This document shows, piece by piece, positions 34,650-43,852 of a DNA stretch of 64,000 nt. The stretch is from Lachnospiraceae bacterium. GTDB taxonomy: Bacteria; Bacillota; Clostridia; Lachnospirales; Lachnospiraceae. Every line of letters begins with the position of its first letter. Position 1 is the stretch's first letter. The translations under genes were made by a program, and so were the position numbers. The stretch is from the NCBI GenBank assembly GCA_024399135.1, contig JAKSHY010000016.1:1-64000 (forward strand), given 5' to 3'. The notes beneath the pieces were generated by a model. It did not search any database. It saw only the letters and a program-made list of their open reading frames with translations, and was not told the origin of the DNA.

Positions 34650-37048
34650 GAACATCAGTACGTAATTTAGTTGAATTCATTTTAAGATCTGGAGATATAG
34701 ATAATAGAAGAGTGTCATCGCGAAATGATGCGATGTTAGAAGGAGGGCGTATTCACCGCATGATTCAGCGGAGAATGGGCCCTAATTATTATTCTGAGGT
34801 TTCTCTTAGACACACAGTTGATGGTGAAAATTACTCTATCATAATAGATGGAAGAGCTGATGGCATTATTTTCGAGGCTTTAAGTGACATATCATCTGTT
34901 CCGCTCCTTGGAGAGTCGAAATCTACCATAGACGCAATTATCGATAATATAACTGTAACAATAGATGAGATAAAGGGGACATATAAGGATGTTAATAAGA
35001 TGAAGGATGCTGATCCTGTACATCTTGCTCAGGCTAAGTGCTATGCGTACATATATGCCCTTCAGAACGGCTTTTCAAGTATAAGAGTCAGAATAACCTA
35101 CTGTAATATGGAAAGCGAGGAAATACGCTATTTTCATTTTGATTATGAATTTGATGAGCTTAAGCTTTGGTTCGATGAGCTCATAAATGAATACAGGAAA
35201 TGGGCTGATTTTGAATATAACTGGAAATTAAAACGACAGGAGTCTATTCATAATGTTGAATTCCCGTATGAATACCGTGACGGACAAAAGGATTTAGTTA
35301 AATACGTATATCAAACCATATATCACAGACGAAAACTGTTCATAGAAGCTCCAACAGGTGTAGGAAAGACTCTGGCAACTATATTTCCTTCACTTAAAGC
35401 TATGGGTGAGAATATGGGACAGCGTATTTTTTATTTAACGGCTAAAACTATAACAAGAACTGTTGCCGAACAAGCGTTATCTTTGTTAAGAGAGCATGGG
35501 TTATCTCTTAAATCAGTTACATTGACCGCTAAGGACAAGATATGTTTTTTAGATGAAGCTGATTGTAATCCCAAAGCATGTGAATTTGCTAAAGGTCATT
35601 ATGATCGCGTAAATGAGGCACTTTACGACCTGTTGACCACTTCGGACAATCTGAGCCGCGATGAAATATTACGCTATGCAATTAAATATCAGGTGTGCCC
35701 TTTTGAGCTTAGCCTGGATGCAGCTCTTTTTTCTGATATGGTCATCTGTGATTACAATTATCTCTTCGATCCACATGCTTATTTAAGAAGATTTTTTACC
35801 GAAGGAGTAAGAGAAGACTATACATTTTTGATAGATGAGGCACATAATCTCGTTGACAGAGGAAGGGAAATGTATTCGGCTACTCTTGTTAAAGAGGATT
35901 TTCTTAAAATGAAGCAGATAGCTAAGGATGTTGATGGGAAGATTGCTGGCGCTCTTGATTCCTGCAATAAAGAGCTTCTTAATTTGAAGAGGAAAGGTGC
36001 AGAGGTTAATGTACTTGATGAAGAAATGGAAGCTCCGTTCGTAAGAAGACTATTAAGATTGTCAGGGCTTATCGAAGACTATCTGGAAGATCATGAAGAT
36101 TCTCCTATAAGGAAAGAACTTCTTTCTTTTTATTTTGAAGTATCGCATTTTCTTATGATTCAGGAAAATCTTGATGATAATTATGTGATATTCACGGATT
36201 TTACAGAAGATAATTCGTTCTATATAAGATTATTCAATGTTAATCCATCTAAGAATTTAAAGGACTGTATGATGAGAGGAAGGGCAACAATCCTGTTTTC
36301 AGCTACACTCCTTCCGATAGATTATTTTAAAACTCTTCTTGGTGCTGATGAGAATGATTATGAAGTATATGCAAAGTCCGTATTTGATAATAATAAGAGA
36401 GGGTTATTCATAGCAAATGACGTAACTAGTAAGTACACTAGACGCGGAATTTCGGAATATTCTAATATAGCGCGGTATATACATGATGTTGCTGAGTGCA
36501 GAAGCGGAAATTATATGGTATTTTTCCCATCCTTTGCGTTCATGAACAGCGTGTATGAGATATATGTTAATGAATATGGAGAAGATGGGGTTCTTTTGCA
36601 GACATCTTCTATGAAGGAAGATGAAAGGGAGGAGTTCCTCGATAAGTTTAAGGATGGCGGAGATACTAATGTGATTGGTATGTGCGTTCTTGGGGGAATT
36701 TTTTCTGAAGGTATAGATTTAAAGAATGACAGACTGATTGGGGCTATAATAGTAGGAACAGGTCTTCCTATGGTCTGTAATGAGAGAGAGCTTTTGAAGA
36801 AGCATTTTAATGAAGATGGCTTCAATGGATATGATTATGCGTATAAATATCCGGGGCTTAATAAAGTCCTTCAGGCAGCCGGACGTGTAATAAGAACTTC
36901 TGAGGATACAGGAGTTGTAGTTCTTTTGGATGAAAGATTTTTAGAAACTCATTATCTTAGGATGTTTCCAAGGGAATGGACAGACTACAAAATAGTATCG
37001 GTCAATTCTGTGACGAACAGTGTTAGTAAATTTTGGGATACTATATGA
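34640..37048 (+). CDS. XPD/DinG-family DNA helicase with N-terminal nuclease-like domain
   Basis: Superfamily 2 Fe-S helicase of 802 residues. The first 200 residues look like a PD-(D/E)XK nuclease (GRIHRMIQRRM, IIDGRADGI, ESKS or DEIKGTY, HLAQAKCYAY), Cas4/RecB-like. Walker A is EAPTGVGKT (about 237-244) and Walker B is DEAH at 399-402. Cys residues in KDKICFLDEADCNPKACEF and YQVCPFEL fit the Fe-S domain. The C-terminal motifs LFSATLLPIDYF, GIFSEGIDL and QAAGRVIRT are intact. Likely DNA repair or R-loop processing. No CRISPR genes are nearby. Confidence 0.88.
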   Translation: MEIRTSVRNLVEFILRSGDIDNRRVSSRNDAMLEGGRIHRMIQRRMGPNYYSEVSLRHTVDGENYSIIIDGRADGIIFEALSDISSVPLLGESKSTIDAIIDNITVTIDEIKGTYKDVNKMKDADPVHLAQAKCYAYIYALQNGFSSIRVRITYCNMESEEIRYFHFDYEFDELKLWFDELINEYRKWADFEYNWKLKRQESIHNVEFPYEYRDGQKDLVKYVYQTIYHRRKLFIEAPTGVGKTLATIFPSLKAMGENMGQRIFYLTAKTITRTVAEQALSLLREHGLSLKSVTLTAKDKICFLDEADCNPKACEFAKGHYDRVNEALYDLLTTSDNLSRDEILRYAIKYQVCPFELSLDAALFSDMVICDYNYLFDPHAYLRRFFTEGVREDYTFLIDEAHNLVDRGREMYSATLVKEDFLKMKQIAKDVDGKIAGALDSCNKELLNLKRKGAEVNVLDEEMEAPFVRRLLRLSGLIEDYLEDHEDSPIRKELLSFYFEVSHFLMIQENLDDNYVIFTDFTEDNSFYIRLFNVNPSKNLKDCMMRGRATILFSATLLPIDYFKTLLGADENDYEVYAKSVFDNNKRGLFIANDVTSKYTRRGISEYSNIARYIHDVAECRSGNYMVFFPSFAFMNSVYEIYVNEYGEDGVLLQTSSMKEDEREEFLDKFKDGGDTNVIGMCVLGGIFSEGIDLKNDRLIGAIIVGTGLPMVCNERELLKKHFNEDGFNGYDYAYKYPGLNKVLQAAGRVIRTSEDTGVVVLLDERFLETHYLRMFPREWTDYKIVSVNSVTNSVSKFWDTI

Positions 37049-37382
37049 AAAATCAGCTGAGGCAGTATATGTGATTAAATTCACCGAGTACTTGCAAAAC
37101 TAACTGAAATTTGCAAGAATAGTACTTAATGACAGTCAATATGACACGAAAGATGCGAAAACTGACAAGGATGTCATTGTGGATAACTCGGTGGATTAAG
37201 TGCATTTCTCCTTGATAATACGTTAGTAAACCACTTTTTGGTTTATCGAATTGTGTGCAAGACAAATGAATGTATACACAATTTAATACAATTTAGATGA
37301 AATTAATGTGGATAAGTTGACTTATCTGGATTATACACAATGACTGAAATAGTCAATAAATAAAGAAAGGGATAATTGCAGT
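37049..37382. other. 334-bp intergenic region with DnaA boxes and RNA-like helices
   Basis: No convincing gene. It contains two perfect DnaA-box 9-mers, TGTGGATAA at 37178-37186 and 37307-37315, a set of nested inverted repeats at 37082-37193, and a TAAACCA/TGGTTTA hairpin near 37230. The GH13 RBS AAAGGG ends the region. Confidence 0.7.
37082..37193 (+). ncRNA. Candidate structured RNA (three-way junction)
   Basis: P1 CACCGAGT (37082-37089) pairs with ACTCGGTG (37186-37193). Inside, P2 CTTGCAAA (37091-37098) pairs with TTTGCAAG (37110-37117) around an 11-nt loop. P3 AATGACA (37128-37134) pairs with TGTCATT (37172-37178), with a small GTCA/TGAC hairpin within. All helices are 7-8 bp and perfect. 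The strand is uncertain. It matches no RNA family I know. Confidence 0.4.
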
Positions 37383-38693
37383 ATGTGGGCATATGAAAGT
37401 GTTTTTTATCAAATATATCCGTTAGGATTTTCTGGAGCACCATTTGAAAATGATGGAGTGTTAGAACACAGGATATTAAAGGTTATAGACTGGATTCCTC
37501 ATATGAAGAGTCTTAATATAGATGCTATTTATTTTAGTCCTGTATTTGAGTCTGATACTCATGGGTATAATACAAGAGATTATACTAAAATTGATGTAAG
37601 ACTTGGCACTAATGAGGATTTTAAGAAAGTGTGTGATGCACTTCACAAGGAAGGAATTAAGGTAGTACTTGATGGAGTGTTTAACCATGTAGGACGAGGA
37701 TTCTGGGCTTTTCAGGATGTTCTTAAGAATAGAGAAGCTTCTCCATATGTAGGCTGGTTTAATCGGATTGATTTTGGCGGTAATTCCAATTACAATGACG
37801 GCCTTTGGTATGAAGGCTGGGAAGGAAATTATGATCTTGTTAAGCTGAATCTTCATAATGAAGATGTAATTAATCATATCTTTGGCGCAGTAGAAGGCTG
37901 GATTAAGGAATTCGATATTGATGGAATTCGACTCGATGTTGCGTATTGTCTTGATTATGGATTCTTAAGAAGGTTAAGAGATTTCACAGACTCTAAGAAG
38001 AATGACTTCTTCCTGGTTGGAGAAGTACTACATGGCGAATATGGAAGAATGCTTAACGAGATGAATATTCATTCAGTAACCAACTATCAGTGTTATAAGG
38101 GTATTCATTCGGGATTTAACAGCTATAATATGTTCGAAATAGTACATTCACTTGCAAGAATGTTCGGACCAGAGGACTGGACAGTATGCAGGGGAGCACA
38201 TCTTTTAAGCTTCTGCGATAATCATGATGTTTCAAGAATAGCGAGTATAATTGAGAATCCTAATCATCTTCCTTTAGTATATGCATGCGTATTTGGTATG
38301 CCGGGTATTCCATGTGTATATTATGGCTCTGAATGGGGAGCTAAGGGAAATAAGAGTGAAGGAGATCCTGCACTTAGACCTTCGTTTGATAAACCTGAAT
38401 TTAATGAGCTTTCAACATTCATTAGCAAGCTTGCGAAGGCCAAGAAAGAATCAAAGGCTCTAAACTATGGTGGATTCAGATCACTGGTGCTTACTAACAG
38501 GGCATGCATTTTTGAAAGAGCCTGTGATGGTGAAAGAGTATTAGTAGCGATTAATGCTGATGAGAACGAATTTACCGGACATGCAGACTTTGGATGCGGC
38601 ATGGCTGTTGATTTAATCACAGGAAATAAGTTTGACTTCGGTGGAGGAGCTACACTTCCTCCATACAGCGCAATGTTCCTAAAATGTGAATAG
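37383..38693 (+). CDS. GH13 alpha-glucan hydrolase (maltodextrin glucosidase/neopullulanase-like)
   Basis: Cytoplasmic GH13 enzyme of 436 residues, only the (beta/alpha)8 barrel and a short C-terminal beta domain, with no N-terminal CBM34-like domain. Catalytic residues are Asp185 in GIRLDVA, Glu214 in LVGEVLHG and Asp282 in CDNHDVSR. GVFNHVG and YYGSEWG are further family regions. It probably hydrolyses alpha-1,4 or short alpha-1,6 links in maltodextrins and could work with the phosphorylase at 30419. Exact specificity is not readable. RBS AAAGGG. Confidence 0.9.
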   Translation: MWAYESVFYQIYPLGFSGAPFENDGVLEHRILKVIDWIPHMKSLNIDAIYFSPVFESDTHGYNTRDYTKIDVRLGTNEDFKKVCDALHKEGIKVVLDGVFNHVGRGFWAFQDVLKNREASPYVGWFNRIDFGGNSNYNDGLWYEGWEGNYDLVKLNLHNEDVINHIFGAVEGWIKEFDIDGIRLDVAYCLDYGFLRRLRDFTDSKKNDFFLVGEVLHGEYGRMLNEMNIHSVTNYQCYKGIHSGFNSYNMFEIVHSLARMFGPEDWTVCRGAHLLSFCDNHDVSRIASIIENPNHLPLVYACVFGMPGIPCVYYGSEWGAKGNKSEGDPALRPSFDKPEFNELSTFISKLAKAKKESKALNYGGFRSLVLTNRACIFERACDGERVLVAINADENEFTGHADFGCGMAVDLITGNKFDFGGGATLPPYSAMFLKCE

Positions 38694-38701
38694 TTAAGAT
38701 A

Positions 38702-39874
38702 TTACATATCTCTTTGTTTTCTAACCTTTACCTTATACATATCCTGGTCGGCGAAATCCATAAGCTCGGCCAGGGTTGTAGTCTGGTGAAGGTATTTTGT
38801 ATGACCCATACTTACTGAAAGCTCATAAGGAACTGTTCCAGAAGCATTTAAAACTCTAAGTCTCATATCAATATAATTCATTACAGTCTCGACCTTGTTG
38901 TCGTCAGCGAATTCACAAAGAACTACGAATTCATCATCTCCGAATCTTACAGCTCGGTAATACCCTGGAATCTGAGAAGCTCTCTGGATATCCTTTAAGA
39001 TGTTCGAAAGTCTAATTAGAGCGTCATCACCTGTATCTTTGCCATGGGCATCGTTAATCAGCCTTAATCCATCGATGTCAATCAAAATAATTTCTTCAAT
39101 AATGTTGGTACGATTCTTTTCCTGTCCCTCGGTGTTTAATAAATTCAAGTGATTCTGGTAGAACCAGTTTCTATTATAAAGTGTAGTCATTCTGTCGATG
39201 AGTACCTGGGAATCTATGATAGCAAGGTACATAAGCGAAAAGCCTATAGTAAGGCTTGCTGGAAGCATTGGGTAATCTGGATAATATATCTGCGATATAC
39301 TTGAGGCGATGACTAATACAGGAACCAGCATGCTTGTTAAATATAGTCTTCTATATGGAAGGTTCTCTTTTTTGGCAGAGTTTATTCCAGAAAAGATGAT
39401 TGCGAAAATAAGGTATCCTAAAGTGATTACTATCTGTAGGTAGTAAAAAGGTCCTCTGTGATAGTTATTAGCTTCGTCTAAATAAAAAATCCATCCTGTG
39501 AAAGGTGAGTTGACGCTCATTATAAAAAGAACGATAGTTGGAATGGAGATTATTCCGATGATAAGTCTTTTCTTAAGAGTGTTATGGCTTTGAGTGTCTA
39601 TACAGTACATAACCCAGAATAGAGCAGCGAATCCGGAAATCGAAAAATAAAAGCTGTTAACTATGTAGTTAATCTCACGGCTTGCAGTAATGATATTGGA
39701 ATCTATCATCTTCCATAAAAAATCTGAAGCAAAGAAGAGAATGTACATGATGGCAGAACAGGATAAAAGCCTGTGAATTCGTCTTAAATAAACATTTGCT
39801 TCTATTTTTATGTAGAAAATCAATAATAAGAAAATGCAAAGTACATTCAGTTCGATATATAAACCTGTGTGCAT
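38702..39874 (-). CDS. Membrane GGDEF protein with altered signature
   Basis: Protein of 390 residues. About seven membrane segments occupy residues 1-215, then a GGDEF domain. The signature reads GDDEF (312-316) in place of GGDEF, and the substrate loop is NDAHGKDTGDD where active enzymes have a GH pair. There is no RxxD site. So it may be a weak or inactive cyclase acting as a sensor or GTP-binding partner. The start has GGAGGG upstream. It converges with the GH13 gene eight bases away. Confidence 0.88.
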   Translation of the reverse strand: MHTGLYIELNVLCIFLLLIFYIKIEANVYLRRIHRLLSCSAIMYILFFASDFLWKMIDSNIITASREINYIVNSFYFSISGFAALFWVMYCIDTQSHNTLKKRLIIGIISIPTIVLFIMSVNSPFTGWIFYLDEANNYHRGPFYYLQIVITLGYLIFAIIFSGINSAKKENLPYRRLYLTSMLVPVLVIASSISQIYYPDYPMLPASLTIGFSLMYLAIIDSQVLIDRMTTLYNRNWFYQNHLNLLNTEGQEKNRTNIIEEIILIDIDGLRLINDAHGKDTGDDALIRLSNILKDIQRASQIPGYYRAVRFGDDEFVVLCEFADDNKVETVMNYIDMRLRVLNASGTVPYELSVSMGHTKYLHQTTTLAELMDFADQDMYKVKVRKQRDM

Positions 39875-40112
39875 AATCTGCCCTCCGAAAAATATATGTT
39901 CAAAGATATAGAATTTTTTAAAGTTCTATCTATTAGAATAACACGATATCATGATTTTTAAAAATGTTATATTTTTTCAATCCTTAAAAAAGTATTAAAT
40001 CAAATGGTGTATTGTTGACGAGGTGGGGAAGGGTGTTCTATTATTGGATAGTCTTAATAATTGGGGAAAAATTGCTTTTTGCATGAATATATTTTGAAAG
40101 TCAGGTAGAATC

Positions 40113-41855
40113 ATGAAAAAATACTGGAAGTATATTAAGCCATATCTTCCTTCGTTCATTTTAGGACCGATAATGATGATAGTAGAAGTTGTAGGCGAGG
40201 TTATGATGCCTAAGCTTATGGCTAATATCATTAATGAAGGAGTGGCAACTAAGAATTATGGGATAATAATAAGCTATGGTGGTCTTATGATCGTTGTGGC
40301 TTTGCTCATGCTTTTAGGCGGCGTTGGAGGTGCGTATTTCGCAGCAAAGGCCTGTGTTGGTTTTTCTTCCGATTTAAGGAAGGATGCTTTTGATAAGATT
40401 CAGGAAATGAGCTTTACTTCTCTTGATAAGTTCAGTACAGGATCATTAGTAACGAGACTTACTAATGATACAACTCAGGTACAGAATCTTATTAATATGA
40501 TGCTTCGAATGATGCTAAGAGCTCCAGGAATGCTTATTGGAGCCCTGATCATGGCTATAGTCATGAATCCAAGACTTGCCATGGTTCTTTTAGTTATTAT
40601 TCCGCTTCTTATTATTATAATGATAATTGTCATTCGAATCGCTTTTCCAAGATTTAAAGCGATGCAGTCAAAACTTGATAAGCTTAATTCGAATATTCAG
40701 GAGGTTTTAACCTCGATTAGAGTTATTAAATCCTTCGTAAGAGAGGATTATGAGGCTGTTAAGTTCGAAGATTCCAACAGGAATCTCCAAAAATCTGCTC
40801 TTAAAGCTATGAAGGTTATTATACTGATGTTCCCTGTGATGTCGCTTCTTATGAATGCCACTACACTGAGCGTTGTCTGGTTCGGAGGACAGCAGATTAT
40901 AGCTGGAGAAATGGAAATAGGTGATTTAACTGCGTTTATTACTTATATAACGCAGATTCTGATGTCACTGATGATGGTTGCATTCATGTTCTTACAGACA
41001 TCAAGAGCTTTTGCATCTCTTAACAGAATAAGAGAAGTTTTGGATGAAAAGATTGATATCACAGATGAAACAGCCAAAGAAAAGGAAAGACTGGTAAAAG
41101 AGGGTAATATCGAATTTAAGAATGTTACCTTCAGATATTATAAGAATAGTAAGGAAGCGGTACTTGATAATGTATCGCTAAAAATTGATGCTAAGTCTAC
41201 GGTTGGTATTATTGGTTCTACAGGTTCTGGTAAGACGACTTTAGTTTCGATGATTCCAAGACTATATGATGCAGATGAAGGATCTGTACTGGTAGATGGT
41301 GTAGATGTTAAGGATTATTCTTTATATAACCTAAGAGAAGGTGTGGGAATGGTACTTCAGAAGAATGTTCTTTTCTCCGGAAGTATCGAAGAAAATCTTC
41401 TATGGGGTAATGAAGAAGCCTCTTTGGATGAGCTTAAGAAAGCTGCAGAGGATGCCTGCGCTAACTCATTCATAGAAAATATGAAAGATGGTTATAGTTC
41501 AGAGCTTGATCAGGGTGGAAGCAATGTTTCAGGAGGTCAGAAGCAGAGGCTTTGTATTGCAAGAGCACTGCTTAAGAAACCTAAAATACTTATTCTGGAT
41601 GATTCGACTTCAGCTGTAGATACTGCTACAGAAAAGAAGATAAGAGAAAGCTTCTATACAACGTTAAAGGACACTACCAAGATTATCATAGCCCAGAGAA
41701 TTTCATCTATTATTGAGGCTGACATGATAGTCGTTCTTGATGATGGAAAAATAGTAGGCCAGGGTTCACATGATGAACTCATTGAATCTTGTGAGGCTTA
41801 TAAAGAAATATATTATTCACAGATGGATAAGAAGAATGAGGAGGTAGGTGCGTAA
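40113..41855 (+). CDS. ABC exporter half-transporter, degenerate-site subunit
   Basis: Type IV (B-family) half exporter of 580 residues: six membrane helices, then an ATPase domain. Walker A is GSTGSGKTT (about 368-376) and the signature is VSGGQKQR. After Walker B the catalytic Glu is Asp497 (ILILDDSTS), and the H-loop His is Gln528 (IIAQRISS). These changes are those of the non-catalytic half of heterodimeric exporters such as BmrCD or TM287/288. Its stop overlaps the partner's start by one base. Likely multidrug or peptide export. Confidence 0.93.
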   Translation: MKKYWKYIKPYLPSFILGPIMMIVEVVGEVMMPKLMANIINEGVATKNYGIIISYGGLMIVVALLMLLGGVGGAYFAAKACVGFSSDLRKDAFDKIQEMSFTSLDKFSTGSLVTRLTNDTTQVQNLINMMLRMMLRAPGMLIGALIMAIVMNPRLAMVLLVIIPLLIIIMIIVIRIAFPRFKAMQSKLDKLNSNIQEVLTSIRVIKSFVREDYEAVKFEDSNRNLQKSALKAMKVIILMFPVMSLLMNATTLSVVWFGGQQIIAGEMEIGDLTAFITYITQILMSLMMVAFMFLQTSRAFASLNRIREVLDEKIDITDETAKEKERLVKEGNIEFKNVTFRYYKNSKEAVLDNVSLKIDAKSTVGIIGSTGSGKTTLVSMIPRLYDADEGSVLVDGVDVKDYSLYNLREGVGMVLQKNVLFSGSIEENLLWGNEEASLDELKKAAEDACANSFIENMKDGYSSELDQGGSNVSGGQKQRLCIARALLKKPKILILDDSTSAVDTATEKKIRESFYTTLKDTTKIIIAQRISSIIEADMIVVLDDGKIVGQGSHDELIESCEAYKEIYYSQMDKKNEEVGA

Positions 41856-43750
41856 TGAACAAAGAAAAAGAAGCTCTCCTCCAAAAGAAATATGAAAAGA
41901 AGCTTGCTCCTAAGTCTATAGAAGAGCTTGCAGCAAGCGGTCAGATGAAAAAAACTCGTGGACATGGCCCTGGTGGAAGAGGTATGGGAGGAGTCAAGCC
42001 TAAGGATGCCAAGGGTACCATAAAAAGGTTACTGGGGTATATAGCCAAGGATAAATGGAAAATAGTAATAGTATTTTTCTGTGTAATAGCAAATACTGTA
42101 CTTACACTGGCAGCTGGTTATATGACACGTCCTATTATCAATAACCTTATTGATCCAAATGGTGGCGGTATTCCAAAGCTTCTTCAGGGACTTGTTACAG
42201 TAGCTATAGTGTACATAATAGCTATTATTGCACAGTATATGCAGGCCAGAATAATGGTAAGAGTATCGCAAAGAGCACTCTTTAGGCTAAGGAATGAGTT
42301 GTTCTCAAAGCTTGAATCCCTTCCGGTTAAATATTTTGACCAAAACAATAATGGTGATTTGATGAGTAGATTCACCAATGATGTAGATACTATCGGAGAA
42401 ATGCTTAATACAACTATAATGCAGCTTTTCTCTGGACTTATCACAATCATTGGTACCATTAGTCTTATGATATATACGAACTGGATACTTACTATAATAA
42501 CGTTTGTTACTGTTCCTCTTATGATGACGGCTATCAAGAAGATTTCAAAAAGATCCAGCAAGGCCTATCGTGAGCAACAGGCAGCAATTGGAACACTAAA
42601 TGGATATATAGAAGAAACAGTTACTGGACAACGTGTTGTCAAGGTTTTTAACCACGAAGAGGCTGCGAGGAATGAGTTTGATTTCTTAAATCACGATTTA
42701 AGAAAGAAGCAGGTGCACGCACTATTTTTTGGTGGAATAATGGGACCTGTAATGGGAAATTTAAGTCAGATGTCATATGCTCTGGTATCAGCAGTTGGTG
42801 GTATTTTATGTGTGGCAAGAGGCTTCGATGTCGGTGGCCTTACAGTATTCGTTGGATATTCAAGACAGTTTTCACAGCCTATCAATCAGATGGCTATGCA
42901 GGTAAATGTAATTTTTTCTGCATTAGCTGGAGCTGAAAGAGTATTTAAGGTTATGGATGAAGAACCTGAAATTATGAATGAAGAGGGTTCTTACGAATTA
43001 GGAGAGAATGCTAAAATTTCCGGCGGAGTTACATTAAATAATGTAACGTTTGGATACACAGAGGATAAGGTTGTCCTCAAGAATATATCTTTGTACGCGA
43101 AACCAGGTCAGAAAATCGCATTCGTAGGATCAACAGGCGCTGGTAAGACTACAATTACTAATCTTATTAACAGATTCTATGAAATTAACAGTGGTGAAAT
43201 TCTTATTGATGATGTGCCAATAAGTAAAATATCGAAGTCATCGCTTAGAAAGAATATAGCTATGGTGCTTCAGGATACGCATCTGTTCACAGGTAGTGTT
43301 AAAGATAACATTCGTTACGGACGCCCTGATGCTACAGATGAAGAGGTTATTGAGGCTGCAAAGACTGCTTCAGCACACAGCTTCATCATGCGACTTGAAA
43401 ATGGCTATGATACTGTATTAGAAGGTGATGGTGCTAATCTTTCACAGGGCCAGAGACAGCTTATTAATATTGCAAGAGCTGCTATTTCGAAGGCTCCGAT
43501 TTTAATTCTTGATGAGGCTACATCAAGTGTTGATACCAGAACTGAGAAGCATATTGAGCATGGTATGGATCGTATCATGGCCGAGAGAACTACGTTTGTT
43601 ATTGCACACAGGCTTTCTACAGTTAGAAATGCCAATGCTATAATGGTGCTTGAGAATGGGGAGATAATAGAGCGAGGAGATCATGAAGATTTGTTAAAGC
43701 AGAAAGGACGCTACTACGAGCTTTATACTGGAATGAGTGAACTTTCATAA
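41855..43750 (+). CDS. ABC exporter half-transporter, catalytic subunit
   Basis: Partner of the preceding gene, 631 residues, with a Gly-rich cytoplasmic N-terminal tail of about 55 residues (GHGPGGRGMGG), six helices and an ATPase domain. Walker A is GSTGAGKTT, the signature is LSQGQRQ, the catalytic Glu554 is present (ILILDEATS) and the H-loop has His585 (IAHRLS). The variant LSQGQ signature faces the partner's degenerate Walker site, the usual asymmetry. TAATG coupling ensures equal amounts. Confidence 0.93.
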   Translation: MNKEKEALLQKKYEKKLAPKSIEELAASGQMKKTRGHGPGGRGMGGVKPKDAKGTIKRLLGYIAKDKWKIVIVFFCVIANTVLTLAAGYMTRPIINNLIDPNGGGIPKLLQGLVTVAIVYIIAIIAQYMQARIMVRVSQRALFRLRNELFSKLESLPVKYFDQNNNGDLMSRFTNDVDTIGEMLNTTIMQLFSGLITIIGTISLMIYTNWILTIITFVTVPLMMTAIKKISKRSSKAYREQQAAIGTLNGYIEETVTGQRVVKVFNHEEAARNEFDFLNHDLRKKQVHALFFGGIMGPVMGNLSQMSYALVSAVGGILCVARGFDVGGLTVFVGYSRQFSQPINQMAMQVNVIFSALAGAERVFKVMDEEPEIMNEEGSYELGENAKISGGVTLNNVTFGYTEDKVVLKNISLYAKPGQKIAFVGSTGAGKTTITNLINRFYEINSGEILIDDVPISKISKSSLRKNIAMVLQDTHLFTGSVKDNIRYGRPDATDEEVIEAAKTASAHSFIMRLENGYDTVLEGDGANLSQGQRQLINIARAAISKAPILILDEATSSVDTRTEKHIEHGMDRIMAERTTFVIAHRLSTVRNANAIMVLENGEIIERGDHEDLLKQKGRYYELYTGMSELS

Positions 43751-43852
43751 AAGTCGGTAGATAATAATGTACCAGCTGCCAATAGTGGGAGTTAATGTAG
43801 TTGTATATGTAGTTTGCTTTTATGATTTAACGGAAAGAAAAGGTAGGTTGTC

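Noticed and set aside
37053-37265. Minus-strand frame of 70 codons before the GH13 gene
   Set aside because: No ribosome binding site, no recognisable domain, and it covers inverted repeats and a DnaA box. RNA structure or regulatory DNA explains it better.
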